Below the pieces are notes generated by a model. The model saw only the letters and a list, made by a program, of their open reading frames with translations, made no database searches and had not been told where the DNA came from. Of a DNA stretch of 64,000 bases, positions 9,286 through 14,590 are shown in pieces; the stretch's first letter is position 1, and each line of letters starts with the position of its first letter. This stretch comes from an uncultured Lachnospiraceae bacterium. Its GTDB lineage: Bacteria > Bacillota > Clostridia > Lachnospirales > Lachnospiraceae. The position numbers and the translations under genes are program-made. The DNA lies in contig CAKRCW010000007.1 in the NCBI GenBank assembly GCA_934309145.1, positions 62,001 to 126,000 on the forward strand, read 5' to 3'.

Positions 9286-9344
9286 AAAGATTATGTTACA
9301 GATATAATATTGGGTGGGGACCTCATCTGTAACATAATCTTTTT
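9286..9344. terminator. Bidirectional hairpin between converging genes
   Basis: An 18-bp perfect stem (9286-9303 with 9325-9342) encloses a 21-nt G-rich loop and is followed by a T-run on the plus strand. It separates the plus-strand kinase-like gene from the minus-strand recombinase gene and can end transcription of both. It marks the point where gene direction switches in the window. Confidence 0.85.
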
Positions 9345-9356
9345 GTTATATAGTAT

Positions 9357-10415
9357 TTAATCATTTGGTGTTTCGCGTAACTGTACTTTATTTCTTGCTG
9401 TACGCCTGCGTTCATTATCTATATCAGCATAGTGTTTTCTAGTTGTATTTACATCAGAGTGACCTAATACATCTGCAACAAGATATATATCAGAGGTTTC
9501 CTGATAAAGAGCAGTTCCGTATGTACTGCGAAGCTTATGTGGTGTAATATGTTTGAGAGGTACGGAACATTCTGCGTATTTCTTGACAAGAATTTCAGCA
9601 GAACGTACACTCATACGTTTTCTCTGAGATGAGAGAAACAATGCGTTTTCGTGACCTGGAAGAGCATCTATTTTCTTTCTTTCCTCAATATATTCCTTAA
9701 GTGGAGCAGCAGCTTCATCGCTAAAATATACAAAAGCTTCTTTACCACCTTTTCGGGTTACCTTTATACACATATTATCAAAATCAACATGATTTATATC
9801 AAGCCCAATACATTCGGAAATACGAATTCCCGTCGATAACATGAGCGTGAGTAACGCTAAATCTCTTGTTTTTAGTTTCTCATGGTATTGTAATTGTTTT
9901 TTGGTCATATTATTGCCATATTCCACAGTATCCAGAAATGTGGCTGTCTCTGCAGCATCCATACGTATTATTGTTTTGTCCTTAAGGCGGGGTTTATCTA
10001 CCTTGGCAATAGGATTTGATGATACAAGGTCATTTTTATAAAAATATGAATAGTATGCACTTAAGGCAGAGAGCTTTCTCTTAATTGATGCTTTACCATT
10101 AGTATATATTTTTCCATTTTTCTCGTATTTTTGGAGATAGTCCATATAGTCTTCAATGAATTCTGCATTTAAGGATGATAATATATCTAAGGTTACATCC
10201 TTAGGTGATTTCAAATCTGCATCAGTATATACTTCACAGATATATTCATAAAAAGTTTTAATATCGACTGCATAGCCAAATCTTGTACGTGAAGCCTTAG
10301 ATTGTTGAATGGCACGAAAAAACTTACGTGAATAGTCAGGAAGTTCCTTACAGATATCACGAATCTTATCAATGTTTTCTAAATCAACCTGTTGTTGATA
10401 TGTAAATTCTGACAT
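9357..10415 (-). CDS. Tyrosine recombinase, XerS-like
   Basis: A 352-residue tyrosine recombinase. An N-terminal core-binding domain (about 1-150, with a leading LPDYSRKFFRAIQQSKASRT helix much like the MPWYVxxYYxSK start of streptococcal XerS) precedes the catalytic domain. Catalytic residues visible are Arg in STGIRISE, Lys in RKGGKEA, HKLR, GHSDVNTTRKH and Tyr in HYADI. The length matches XerS (about 356) rather than XerC/XerD (about 300). GAGGTG precedes the ATG. A dif-like repeat starts about 58 bp upstream of the start codon, and the gene lies outside the small phage-like element, so it is more likely the host dimer-resolution recombinase than the element's integrase. An integrase role remains possible. 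Confidence 0.85.
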   Translation of the reverse strand: MSEFTYQQQVDLENIDKIRDICKELPDYSRKFFRAIQQSKASRTRFGYAVDIKTFYEYICEVYTDADLKSPKDVTLDILSSLNAEFIEDYMDYLQKYEKNGKIYTNGKASIKRKLSALSAYYSYFYKNDLVSSNPIAKVDKPRLKDKTIIRMDAAETATFLDTVEYGNNMTKKQLQYHEKLKTRDLALLTLMLSTGIRISECIGLDINHVDFDNMCIKVTRKGGKEAFVYFSDEAAAPLKEYIEERKKIDALPGHENALFLSSQRKRMSVRSAEILVKKYAECSVPLKHITPHKLRSTYGTALYQETSDIYLVADVLGHSDVNTTRKHYADIDNERRRTARNKVQLRETPND

Positions 10416-10473
10416 AGTACAAACACCTCAATATAGTTAAAATTATAGTTATGTGTAACAGTAGGGAGATAAA

Positions 10474-10515
10474 TATGTGTACAAGCTATCCATACTCCTT
10501 TTCGTTAAACTCAGG
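10474..10515. repeat. Left attachment repeat (attL / dif-like)
   Basis: A 14-bp block (10474-10487, ending GTGTACAAGCT) and a 24-bp block (10492-10515, including TTTTCGTTAAACTCAGG) are both repeated exactly at 12927-12967. Between them this copy has ATCC where the right copy has GAC. TTCGTTAAACT resembles a XerD half-site of Gram-positive dif (TTATGTAAACT) at 8 of 11 positions. The repeat is just upstream of the XerS-like gene. Confidence 0.75.
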
Positions 10516-10584
10516 CCTATTATCGAACAAGCCCCTTGTAGGGTATTGTTTGATAAAGTAGGGGTTTGACGAAAAGAGTATATC
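10516..10584. other. Start of the non-coding region of the element
   Basis: From the recombinase start codon at 10415 to the first small gene at 10810 there are about 395 bp with no convincing gene. The part up to 10473 is recombinase upstream DNA containing GTTATGTGTAAC, a short dyad. Then come attL, an imperfect hairpin around 10527-10551 (ACAAGCCCC facing GGGTATTGT), two terminator-like hairpins and a further stem-loop, listed separately. The density of structure suits a phage intergenic region with replication origins. Confidence 0.6.
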
Positions 10585-10621
10585 AGCGTAGAGGGTTAAT
10601 AACTTACTTCTACGCTTTTTT
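10585..10621 (+). terminator. Rho-independent terminator reading rightward, just inside attL
   Basis: A 10-bp stem, AGCGTAGAGG (10585-10594) with CTTCTACGCT (10607-10616), containing one G-T pair, followed by six T on the plus strand only. No plus-strand gene lies upstream in the linear chromosome. In the excised circle, rep and the 38-residue gene would read into it. Confidence 0.75.
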
Positions 10622-10644
10622 GTGTTTCCTCGCTCATGGAAATT

Positions 10645-10686
10645 ATAGCACGGAATGTGGTTATTAACAATCTGTGCTATTTTTTT
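10645..10686 (+). terminator. Second hairpin with T-run (terminator or replication origin)
   Basis: A 10-bp stem formed by 10645-10654 (ATAGCACGGA) and 10671-10680 (TCTGTGCTAT), with one G-T pair and a 16-nt loop, followed by a run of T. It is either a back-up terminator or part of a single-strand replication origin. Confidence 0.6.
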
Positions 10687-10708
10687 ATGCATTTATAACT
10701 CACACCTA

Positions 10709-10733
10709 GGTGCTGGATTAGCTACCCAGCACC
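10709..10733. other. GGTGCTGG stem-loop, candidate replication-origin hairpin
   Basis: GGTGCTGG (10709-10716) pairs perfectly with CCAGCACC (10726-10733) around the loop ATTAGCTAC. It is flanked by CACACC (10701) and GGTGTG (10745), which can extend the structure. Rolling-circle nick sites usually lie in such loops, but no known nick motif was recognised. Confidence 0.45.
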
Positions 10734-10809
10734 AAACAAAATAAGGGTGTGATGGAAAGTGAGGGTTGAGGTGTGAAGTGTTGTAGCTGCATATATGTGA
10801 GGTATAAGG

Positions 10810-11028
10810 ATGAAGTTAAAAGAGTTATGTGAGGTATTACCTTTTCGCAGGTATATCTTAATGGATAAAAATGCGAATATGTTCGGTCATTTTGATGTTT
10901 TGTTAGATGGGTATCGTTTTTATATTGATGGTAAGTTGTGTTCAACTCCTTTGGATGATATGAAAGTATTTCTTTTAATACCTGAAGATGATGTTGTTGT
11001 TATTGATATTTATGTAAAACGTGCTTAA
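10810..11028 (+). CDS. Small orphan protein of the phage-like element (72 aa)
   Basis: The family is not recognised. The 72-residue protein starts MKLKELCEVLPFRRY, resembling the opening of small phage and plasmid proteins with an (M)xxKELxExLP start. The rest predicts several short beta strands (FGHFDVLLDGYRFYIDG, MKVFLLIP, VVVIDIYV) and no membrane segment. AAGG and GAGGT lie just before ATG 10810. It is the first gene after the structured region and points rightward with the other element genes, so a role in replication or its control is possible but unproven. Confidence 0.7.
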   Translation: MKLKELCEVLPFRRYILMDKNANMFGHFDVLLDGYRFYIDGKLCSTPLDDMKVFLLIPEDDVVVIDIYVKRA

Positions 11029-11034
11029 GGAATT

Positions 11035-11087
11035 TCTCCGAAGGAGACCGCACAGCCCCCCTGGAGATGGGGAAGGGGGCGTCGTGC
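11035..11087. other. GC-rich double hairpin (packaging-signal or origin candidate)
   Basis: TCTCC-GAA-GGAGA (11035-11047) is a tight hairpin. It is followed by a larger one in which GCAC and GCCCCC (11050-11060) pair with GGGGGC and GTGC (11075-11087). The block is strikingly GC-rich within AT-rich surroundings and has no coding potential. Filamentous phages carry a GC-rich packaging hairpin in non-coding DNA, so that is a reasonable candidate role. Confidence 0.55.
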
Positions 11088-11158
11088 ACGGGGGTTAGGA
11101 ATGGTACAAAAATAACAAGTAAAAGAATAAAGAATATGATATGAAAGGATGATAGAAA

Positions 11159-11497
11159 ATGGAGAAAATAGTAGGAATACAGTATATAACAAGCAAGAAA
11201 AATGGATTACATTACATGAAAATCTCGGCACTAAATGACGTGATATATAATATCCCTAACGAACATATTGGTCAGGATGTGTCAGAATACTTCGTATGTG
11301 AAGAGGATATTAAGTCAGGAGAGGTAGAGCTTGTTGGTGGTAAGATAGAGCTTAACGCTCATATTCGAGTGATGAAAGAAAATAAGAACGGAATGGACAG
11401 GGTAGCTTTAATCATGATAAGCAATGATGTATCTGCTGGCTTTGTCAATTCAACCTCTTTAGATACAGACAAAAAGAAGTCTGTAGCTGGTAAATAG
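11159..11497 (+). CDS. Small protein of the element, possible ssDNA-binding protein (112 aa)
   Basis: A 112-residue soluble protein with a beta-rich N-terminal 85 residues (KIVGIQYIT, LHYMKISALND, GQDVSEYFVCEEDIKSGEVEL, GGKIELNAHIRV) and a polar tail rich in Ser, Asp and Lys. It sits directly upstream of the coat-protein gene, where inoviruses place the ssDNA-binding protein (pV), and its size and beta content fit. I recognise no diagnostic motif, so the function is inferred from position. An AAAGGA site is about 13 bp before ATG 11159. Confidence 0.68.
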   Translation: MEKIVGIQYITSKKNGLHYMKISALNDVIYNIPNEHIGQDVSEYFVCEEDIKSGEVELVGGKIELNAHIRVMKENKNGMDRVALIMISNDVSAGFVNSTSLDTDKKKSVAGK

Positions 11498-11547
11498 CTT
11501 ATTGCAATAAGAAATATATCACAAATAAATAGTGGGAGGTGATTTTT

Positions 11548-11745
11548 ATGGTTAGTGTAATGGCTAATGAGGCTGCTGCTGCATTGGATGTAACTGCTGC
11601 ACTCGGTGGACTTACAACAACGGCAACATCCATAATGACATGGATAACAACCAACGCTGTATTGTCAATCGTGTTCGTTGGCGGATGTCTCGCTGGTGTA
11701 GCTTTTAAGTTTATCCGTAAGGCTATTAAGACATCTAAGTCGTAA
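11548..11745 (+). CDS. Probable inovirus major coat protein (pVIII-like, 65 aa)
   Basis: A 65-residue protein with the architecture of filamentous-phage pVIII: a short N-terminal part rich in small residues and acids (MANEAAAALDVTAAL), an amphipathic Thr/Ala segment, one membrane-spanning helix (NAVLSIVFVGGCLAGVAF) and a basic C-terminal tail (KFIRKAIKTSKS) for DNA contact. ATG 11548 is chosen because GGGAGGTG lies just upstream; the longer GTG reading at 11539 begins inside that ribosome site. The strong ribosome site fits a highly expressed structural protein. The gene ends at a bidirectional terminator. Other small single-helix peptides, such as a holin-like or toxin protein, cannot be fully excluded. 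Confidence 0.72.
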   Translation: MVSVMANEAAAALDVTAALGGLTTTATSIMTWITTNAVLSIVFVGGCLAGVAFKFIRKAIKTSKS

Positions 11746-11749
11746 AAAA

Positions 11750-11784
11750 AAGGTGTCAGATACAATGTCTGGCACCTTATTTTT
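11750..11784. terminator. Bidirectional terminator after the coat gene
   Basis: The 11-bp stem AAGGTGTCAGA (11750-11760) with TCTGGCACCTT (11768-11778) has one G-T pair and a 7-nt loop. It is preceded by a run of A and followed by a run of T, so it works on both strands. It separates the coat gene from the converging minus-strand gene. Confidence 0.88.
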
Positions 11785-11795
11785 TATTCAGCAGC

Positions 11796-11978
11796 TTAAG
11801 AGTTCTTATCGGCTATTTTGCGTAAGAGTTCGTTTTGCTCTTCCAGTAGTTCACGTTTTGATTTGTGCTTTTTGCTCTTTTTTATTATGTGTATTACTAA
11901 CATTATAGCCATAAACCATGTAATGAATATAAATATAATGCTTCCGATTGAACCTGCATTTAGTAGCATTTGTATCAC
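11796..11978 (-). CDS. Small single-helix membrane protein on the opposite strand (60 aa)
   Basis: A 60-residue protein with an N-terminal outside segment, one long hydrophobic helix (IGSIIFIFITWFMAIMLVIHII) and a charged cytoplasmic coiled-coil-like tail (KKSKKHKSKRELLEEQNELLRKIADKNS). GGAGGTGATACAA directly before the ATG is a near-perfect ribosome site, and a bidirectional terminator follows, so it is a real, separately expressed gene. It is the only leftward gene in the element. Such accessory genes often give superinfection immunity, but no family was recognised. Confidence 0.75.
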   Translation of the reverse strand: MIQMLLNAGSIGSIIFIFITWFMAIMLVIHIIKKSKKHKSKRELLEEQNELLRKIADKNS

Positions 11979-12015
11979 CTCCGTTTTTTAATAATTATAG
12001 AAAGGAGAAAAGAGG

Positions 12016-12138
12016 ATGTCAAATAAAATGTTTAAAGTTTTAAAAATAATGATAGTTGTTGTCATGTGTGTTGTGTTGATAGTGCCTTGTTGCATTACGA
12101 CTTGGCTGTTGACATACCAATATCTAGACACTATGTAA
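12016..12138 (+). pseudogene. 5' remnant of a secreted/membrane protein gene, joined to rep by a deletion
   Basis: AAAGGAG and ATG 12016 open a 40-residue frame: a basic start (MSNKMFKVLK) and a signal-peptide-like hydrophobic run (IMIVVVMCVVLIVP). It then continues as an out-of-frame reading of rep and stops at 12138. This looks like the leader of a larger exported phage protein whose remainder was lost together with the 5' half of rep. The junction lies within about 12066-12093. It could still make a small membrane peptide. Confidence 0.6.
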
Positions 12139-12773
12139 GGCTGCTTAAGAATGGAAAGCGTAAATATACAAGAGTAGAGGAGCACTCATCAGTAACGGAG
12201 TATTCAGGAAAGAGAAATACAGATGGCTTTGTAAAAGTCTATGATAAGACAAAAGAATCTGATTTATACTACGATTTGACTAGAATTGAAATAACTAATG
12301 ATAGCTTTAACCTGAAACTTCCTGAAGTTTATATATTACAATATCAAACTTCCTTAGATTTCGATTTTAACTTAAATGCTACAGATAAAGTGTTGGTTGA
12401 GTTGATAAGACGTCAGGAGGACTGTGATGTAGATTATTGGTTGCGTCAACTTGGAAAGGATAAGAGAAAAAAGCTTAAGCCTTATATATTTGAACCTAAA
12501 CAGTTCTTTGAATTTGATAAAGAAGCTATATATCATGTATCTACAGTTGTTGAGGATATATGTAACATGAAATTGCAAGGTGGTGATTATGATAAAAGTT
12601 ATATTAAGAATACTAAACAACGTGTTAAGGCTCGCAAACAATATGATAAGTCTGCTTCGTCAGGTGATACGTCTTGGCATGAAGTAAGTGAGGAGGAATT
12701 TAAACGGCATGAACTTGATTATTTTAACAATTACAATCGTGGCTCTGCTGGGAAACCTGATAACAATGTATGA
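12066..12773 (+). pseudogene. Rolling-circle replication initiator (Rep_trans type), N-terminus missing
   Basis: The frame reads HYDLAVDIPISRHYVRLLKNG from about 12093, then SGKRNTDGFVKVYDKTKES and YYDLTRIEIT, the pattern of the Rep_trans replication-initiation family (an RxDxAxD-like strand, the conserved YDK catalytic region, and an xTRxEI strand). About 225 residues remain. Complete homologues have roughly 100 more residues before this point, and none of that sequence is present in any frame upstream, where the leader gene at 12016 is found. The nominal ATG at 12066 lies inside that leader and has no ribosome site of its own. It is probably non-functional unless translated as a partial protein. 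Confidence 0.72.
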
Positions 12774-12882
12774 GCTTAAGCTCAAGCTTGAGCGTATAGA
12801 TGATATTCTTGTAGACATGGAAATGCTCACTTTAAAGGTTGAAAAGGTTGTACAGGATGTAGAGGTAAAGCTGCATATGTAG
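12766..12882 (+). CDS. Small coiled-coil protein overlapping the rep stop (38 aa)
   Basis: ATG 12766 overlaps the rep stop by 8 bp (ATGTATGA), which suggests translational coupling. The 38 residues form one amphipathic helix with heptad-like hydrophobics (LKLKLERIDDILVDMEMLTLKVEKVVQDVEVKL). No family is recognised. It ends 44 bp before the right attachment repeat and would be the last gene of the rep operon in the circular form. The ribosome site is weak. Confidence 0.45.
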   Translation: MYELKLKLERIDDILVDMEMLTLKVEKVVQDVEVKLHM

Positions 12883-12926
12883 ATTTTTGAAATTTAAGCT
12901 TGACAACGGAGCGAGGATTGTATTAT

Positions 12927-12967
12927 TATGTGTACAAGCTGACATACTCCTTTTCGTTAAACTCAGG
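12927..12967. repeat. Right attachment repeat (attR / dif-like)
   Basis: Repeats the 14-bp block (12927-12940) and the 24-bp block (12944-12967) of the left copy with GAC between them instead of ATCC. Flanking bases differ on both sides, so the boundaries of identity are sharp. It lies 23 bp from the end of rluD on the opposite strand. Confidence 0.75.
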
Positions 12968-12990
12968 TTTTGCGAAAACAATATACGCAA

Positions 12991-13938
12991 TTATTCATAA
13001 CCAAGCCTCTTAAGTATATTCTTGAAATATTCAGGTAACTCAGAATGAAATTCCATATATTCACCTGTTATCGGATGATTAAACCCAAGAACACCTGCAT
13101 GAAGCACCTGACCTTCAGTGTTAAATAATTTTGATTTTGGTCCATATACATCATCACCAAGCAATGGATGATTGATGCTTGACATATGAACTCTAATCTG
13201 GTGTGTACGTCCAGTTTCTAATCTACATTCGATTAAAGACATATTATTATTAAGACTAGCTATAACATTATAATGAGTTACCGCATTACGTCCATTAATA
13301 TCTATAGCCATACGTTTTCTGTCGTTCTTGGCGCGTGCTATAGGTTTATCTATTGTTCCATTATCGTTATTAAAATGATTATAGACTATGGCTGTGTAAA
13401 CTCTGTTTATGTCATGTACCTTGAATTTATCAGCCATAACCCTGTGTGCAATGTCATTCTTGCATACAACTAATAAACCCGTTGTGTTCATATCAATTCT
13501 GTGAACTATACCAGGTCTCATAACACCATTTATCGATGACAAACTGTCACGACAATGATACAACAATGCATTTACGAGTGTACCCGAATAATGTCCTGGT
13601 GCCGGATGAACAACCATACCTTTAGGTTTATTAACGACAATAATATCATTGTCCTCATATACAATGTCAATAGGAATATCTTCAGGTTCTATAGAGAGAA
13701 ACTCTGGCTCAGGGATATTTATATTAATAATATCAGATTCACGCAGCTTGTAATTTGACTTTACAGGCTTACCACTTAACATAATATTATTATCGTCTAT
13801 AAGTTTTTGTATAAACGATCTAGAATAATCAGATAAAACACCAGCTAGGAATTTATCAATTCTCATTCCTTTATATTGTGTGTACTCATCAGTAATACTG
13901 TAGGAGAAATTCTCGTCAAATTCTTCATTATATGGCAT
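12991..13938 (-). CDS. rluD: Large-subunit rRNA pseudouridine synthase, RluA/RluD family
   Basis: Isomerises uridines in 23S rRNA. The 315-residue protein begins with an S4 RNA-binding domain (MRIDKFLAGVLSDYSRSFIQKLI, about 24-90) followed by the RluA catalytic domain. The motif GIVHRIDMNTTGLL carries the catalytic aspartate (HRID in place of the usual HRLD), and LIECRLETGRTHQIRVHM completes the active site. AAGGAAG lies 7 bp before the ATG, inside the end of lspA, whose stop is 2 bp away. This lspA-rluD order is common in Bacillota. RluD is the best guess; the exact target uridines cannot be read from sequence. Confidence 0.92.
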   Translation of the reverse strand: MPYNEEFDENFSYSITDEYTQYKGMRIDKFLAGVLSDYSRSFIQKLIDDNNIMLSGKPVKSNYKLRESDIININIPEPEFLSIEPEDIPIDIVYEDNDIIVVNKPKGMVVHPAPGHYSGTLVNALLYHCRDSLSSINGVMRPGIVHRIDMNTTGLLVVCKNDIAHRVMADKFKVHDINRVYTAIVYNHFNNDNGTIDKPIARAKNDRKRMAIDINGRNAVTHYNVIASLNNNMSLIECRLETGRTHQIRVHMSSINHPLLGDDVYGPKSKLFNTEGQVLHAGVLGFNHPITGEYMEFHSELPEYFKNILKRLGYE

Positions 13939-13940
13939 TA

Positions 13941-14576
13941 TTATTCTTCCTTTTTATCGTTTATACCAATCTTATCGTTGATATCTTTGATTTTTGCTTT
14001 ATCTTCTATGTCCTTCTTATTCTTACCATGTACCCCAAGGATTTCTTCAAATTCATCGTTATCATACTTAAATATTAACAGTAGGAATAAAGCTATCATG
14101 CTCACAACCACATATATATCTGCTACGTTAAATACAGGAAAATCCATGAAATCAACATCAAAAAAGTCAATAACATATCCTAGCTTAATTCTATCAATCA
14201 TATTGCCTAAAGCACCTGAAATAAGGACTATAAGAGATATTCTTAATAATCTATACTTTTTATTGTCAGCTATATTTGAGTAAATATATACACAGAATAA
14301 AAGCGTTATTAAAGTTAGTAAAAGAAATATGATTCTCTTACCCTTGAACATTCCCCATGCAACACCAGTATTTCTTATATACGTAAATGATAATACATGT
14401 GGTATTATATTCTTTGATTCATAAAGCTTATATATTCCTGTTATAATATATTTAGTAAGCTGGTCAAAGGATGTAAGTATAGCAATCATCATTATTGGAA
14501 ATATAAAAATTCTTATATGGAATCTTTCTTTTTTTGTATTAGTTTTATCACTTAACTTATCTACTGTCTGGTTCAT
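13941..14576 (-). CDS. lspA: Lipoprotein signal peptidase (signal peptidase II)
   Basis: Membrane aspartyl protease that removes the signal peptide from diacylated prolipoproteins. Four hydrophobic helices are visible. The catalytic aspartates lie in GALGNMIDRI and in VFNVADIYVV, both family signatures. At 211 residues it is longer than the typical 150-170: there is a 25-residue charged N-terminal extension and a C-terminal tail of about 40 residues rich in Lys, Asp and Glu (KNKKDIEDKAKIKDINDK). CGGAGA precedes the ATG. It lies between aroB and rluD in a tightly spaced minus-strand operon. Confidence 0.94.
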   Translation of the reverse strand: MNQTVDKLSDKTNTKKERFHIRIFIFPIMMIAILTSFDQLTKYIITGIYKLYESKNIIPHVLSFTYIRNTGVAWGMFKGKRIIFLLLTLITLLFCVYIYSNIADNKKYRLLRISLIVLISGALGNMIDRIKLGYVIDFFDVDFMDFPVFNVADIYVVVSMIALFLLLIFKYDNDEFEEILGVHGKNKKDIEDKAKIKDINDKIGINDKKEE

Positions 14577-14590
14577 CTTGAAATCTCCGA

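Larger units (their letters stand above)
10474..12967 (+). mobile_element. Small inovirus-like element between dif-like repeats (decayed or satellite)
   Basis: About 2.45 kb bounded by imperfect direct repeats at 10474-10515 and 12927-12967. It contains a coat-protein-like gene, small orphan genes, a 5'-truncated Rep_trans initiator, several hairpins and no integrase, all packed between host genes. Rolling-circle Rep plus a pVIII-like coat protein plus integration without its own integrase is the pattern of filamentous phages that use host Xer recombinase. No Zot/pI ATPase and no adsorption protein is present, so it cannot form particles alone. The phage identity is inferred from protein architecture and layout, not from a database match. 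Confidence 0.72.

Noticed and set aside
9357..10415. Tyrosine recombinase as the element's own integrase
   Set aside because: It lies outside both repeats, has XerS-like length and N-terminus, and no further repeat copy was found on its far side (9257-9356). The alternative is kept as possible but less likely.
10486..10692. 68-residue minus-strand open frame across the left repeat
   Set aside because: It runs through two hairpin terminators and the attachment repeat, has no ribosome site and no recognisable composition.
12372..12641. 89-residue minus-strand frame opposite rep
   Set aside because: It is the antisense shadow of the conserved rep frame and has no ribosome site.
12688..12765. 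N-terminal hydrophobic extension of the 38-residue gene
   Set aside because: These 26 codons overlap rep in another frame; the plausible start is ATG 12766, which overlaps the rep stop.
12967..12979. GTTTT-GCG-AAAAC dyad next to the right repeat as an att core
   Set aside because: It is absent from the left copy, so it is only chromosomal flank.
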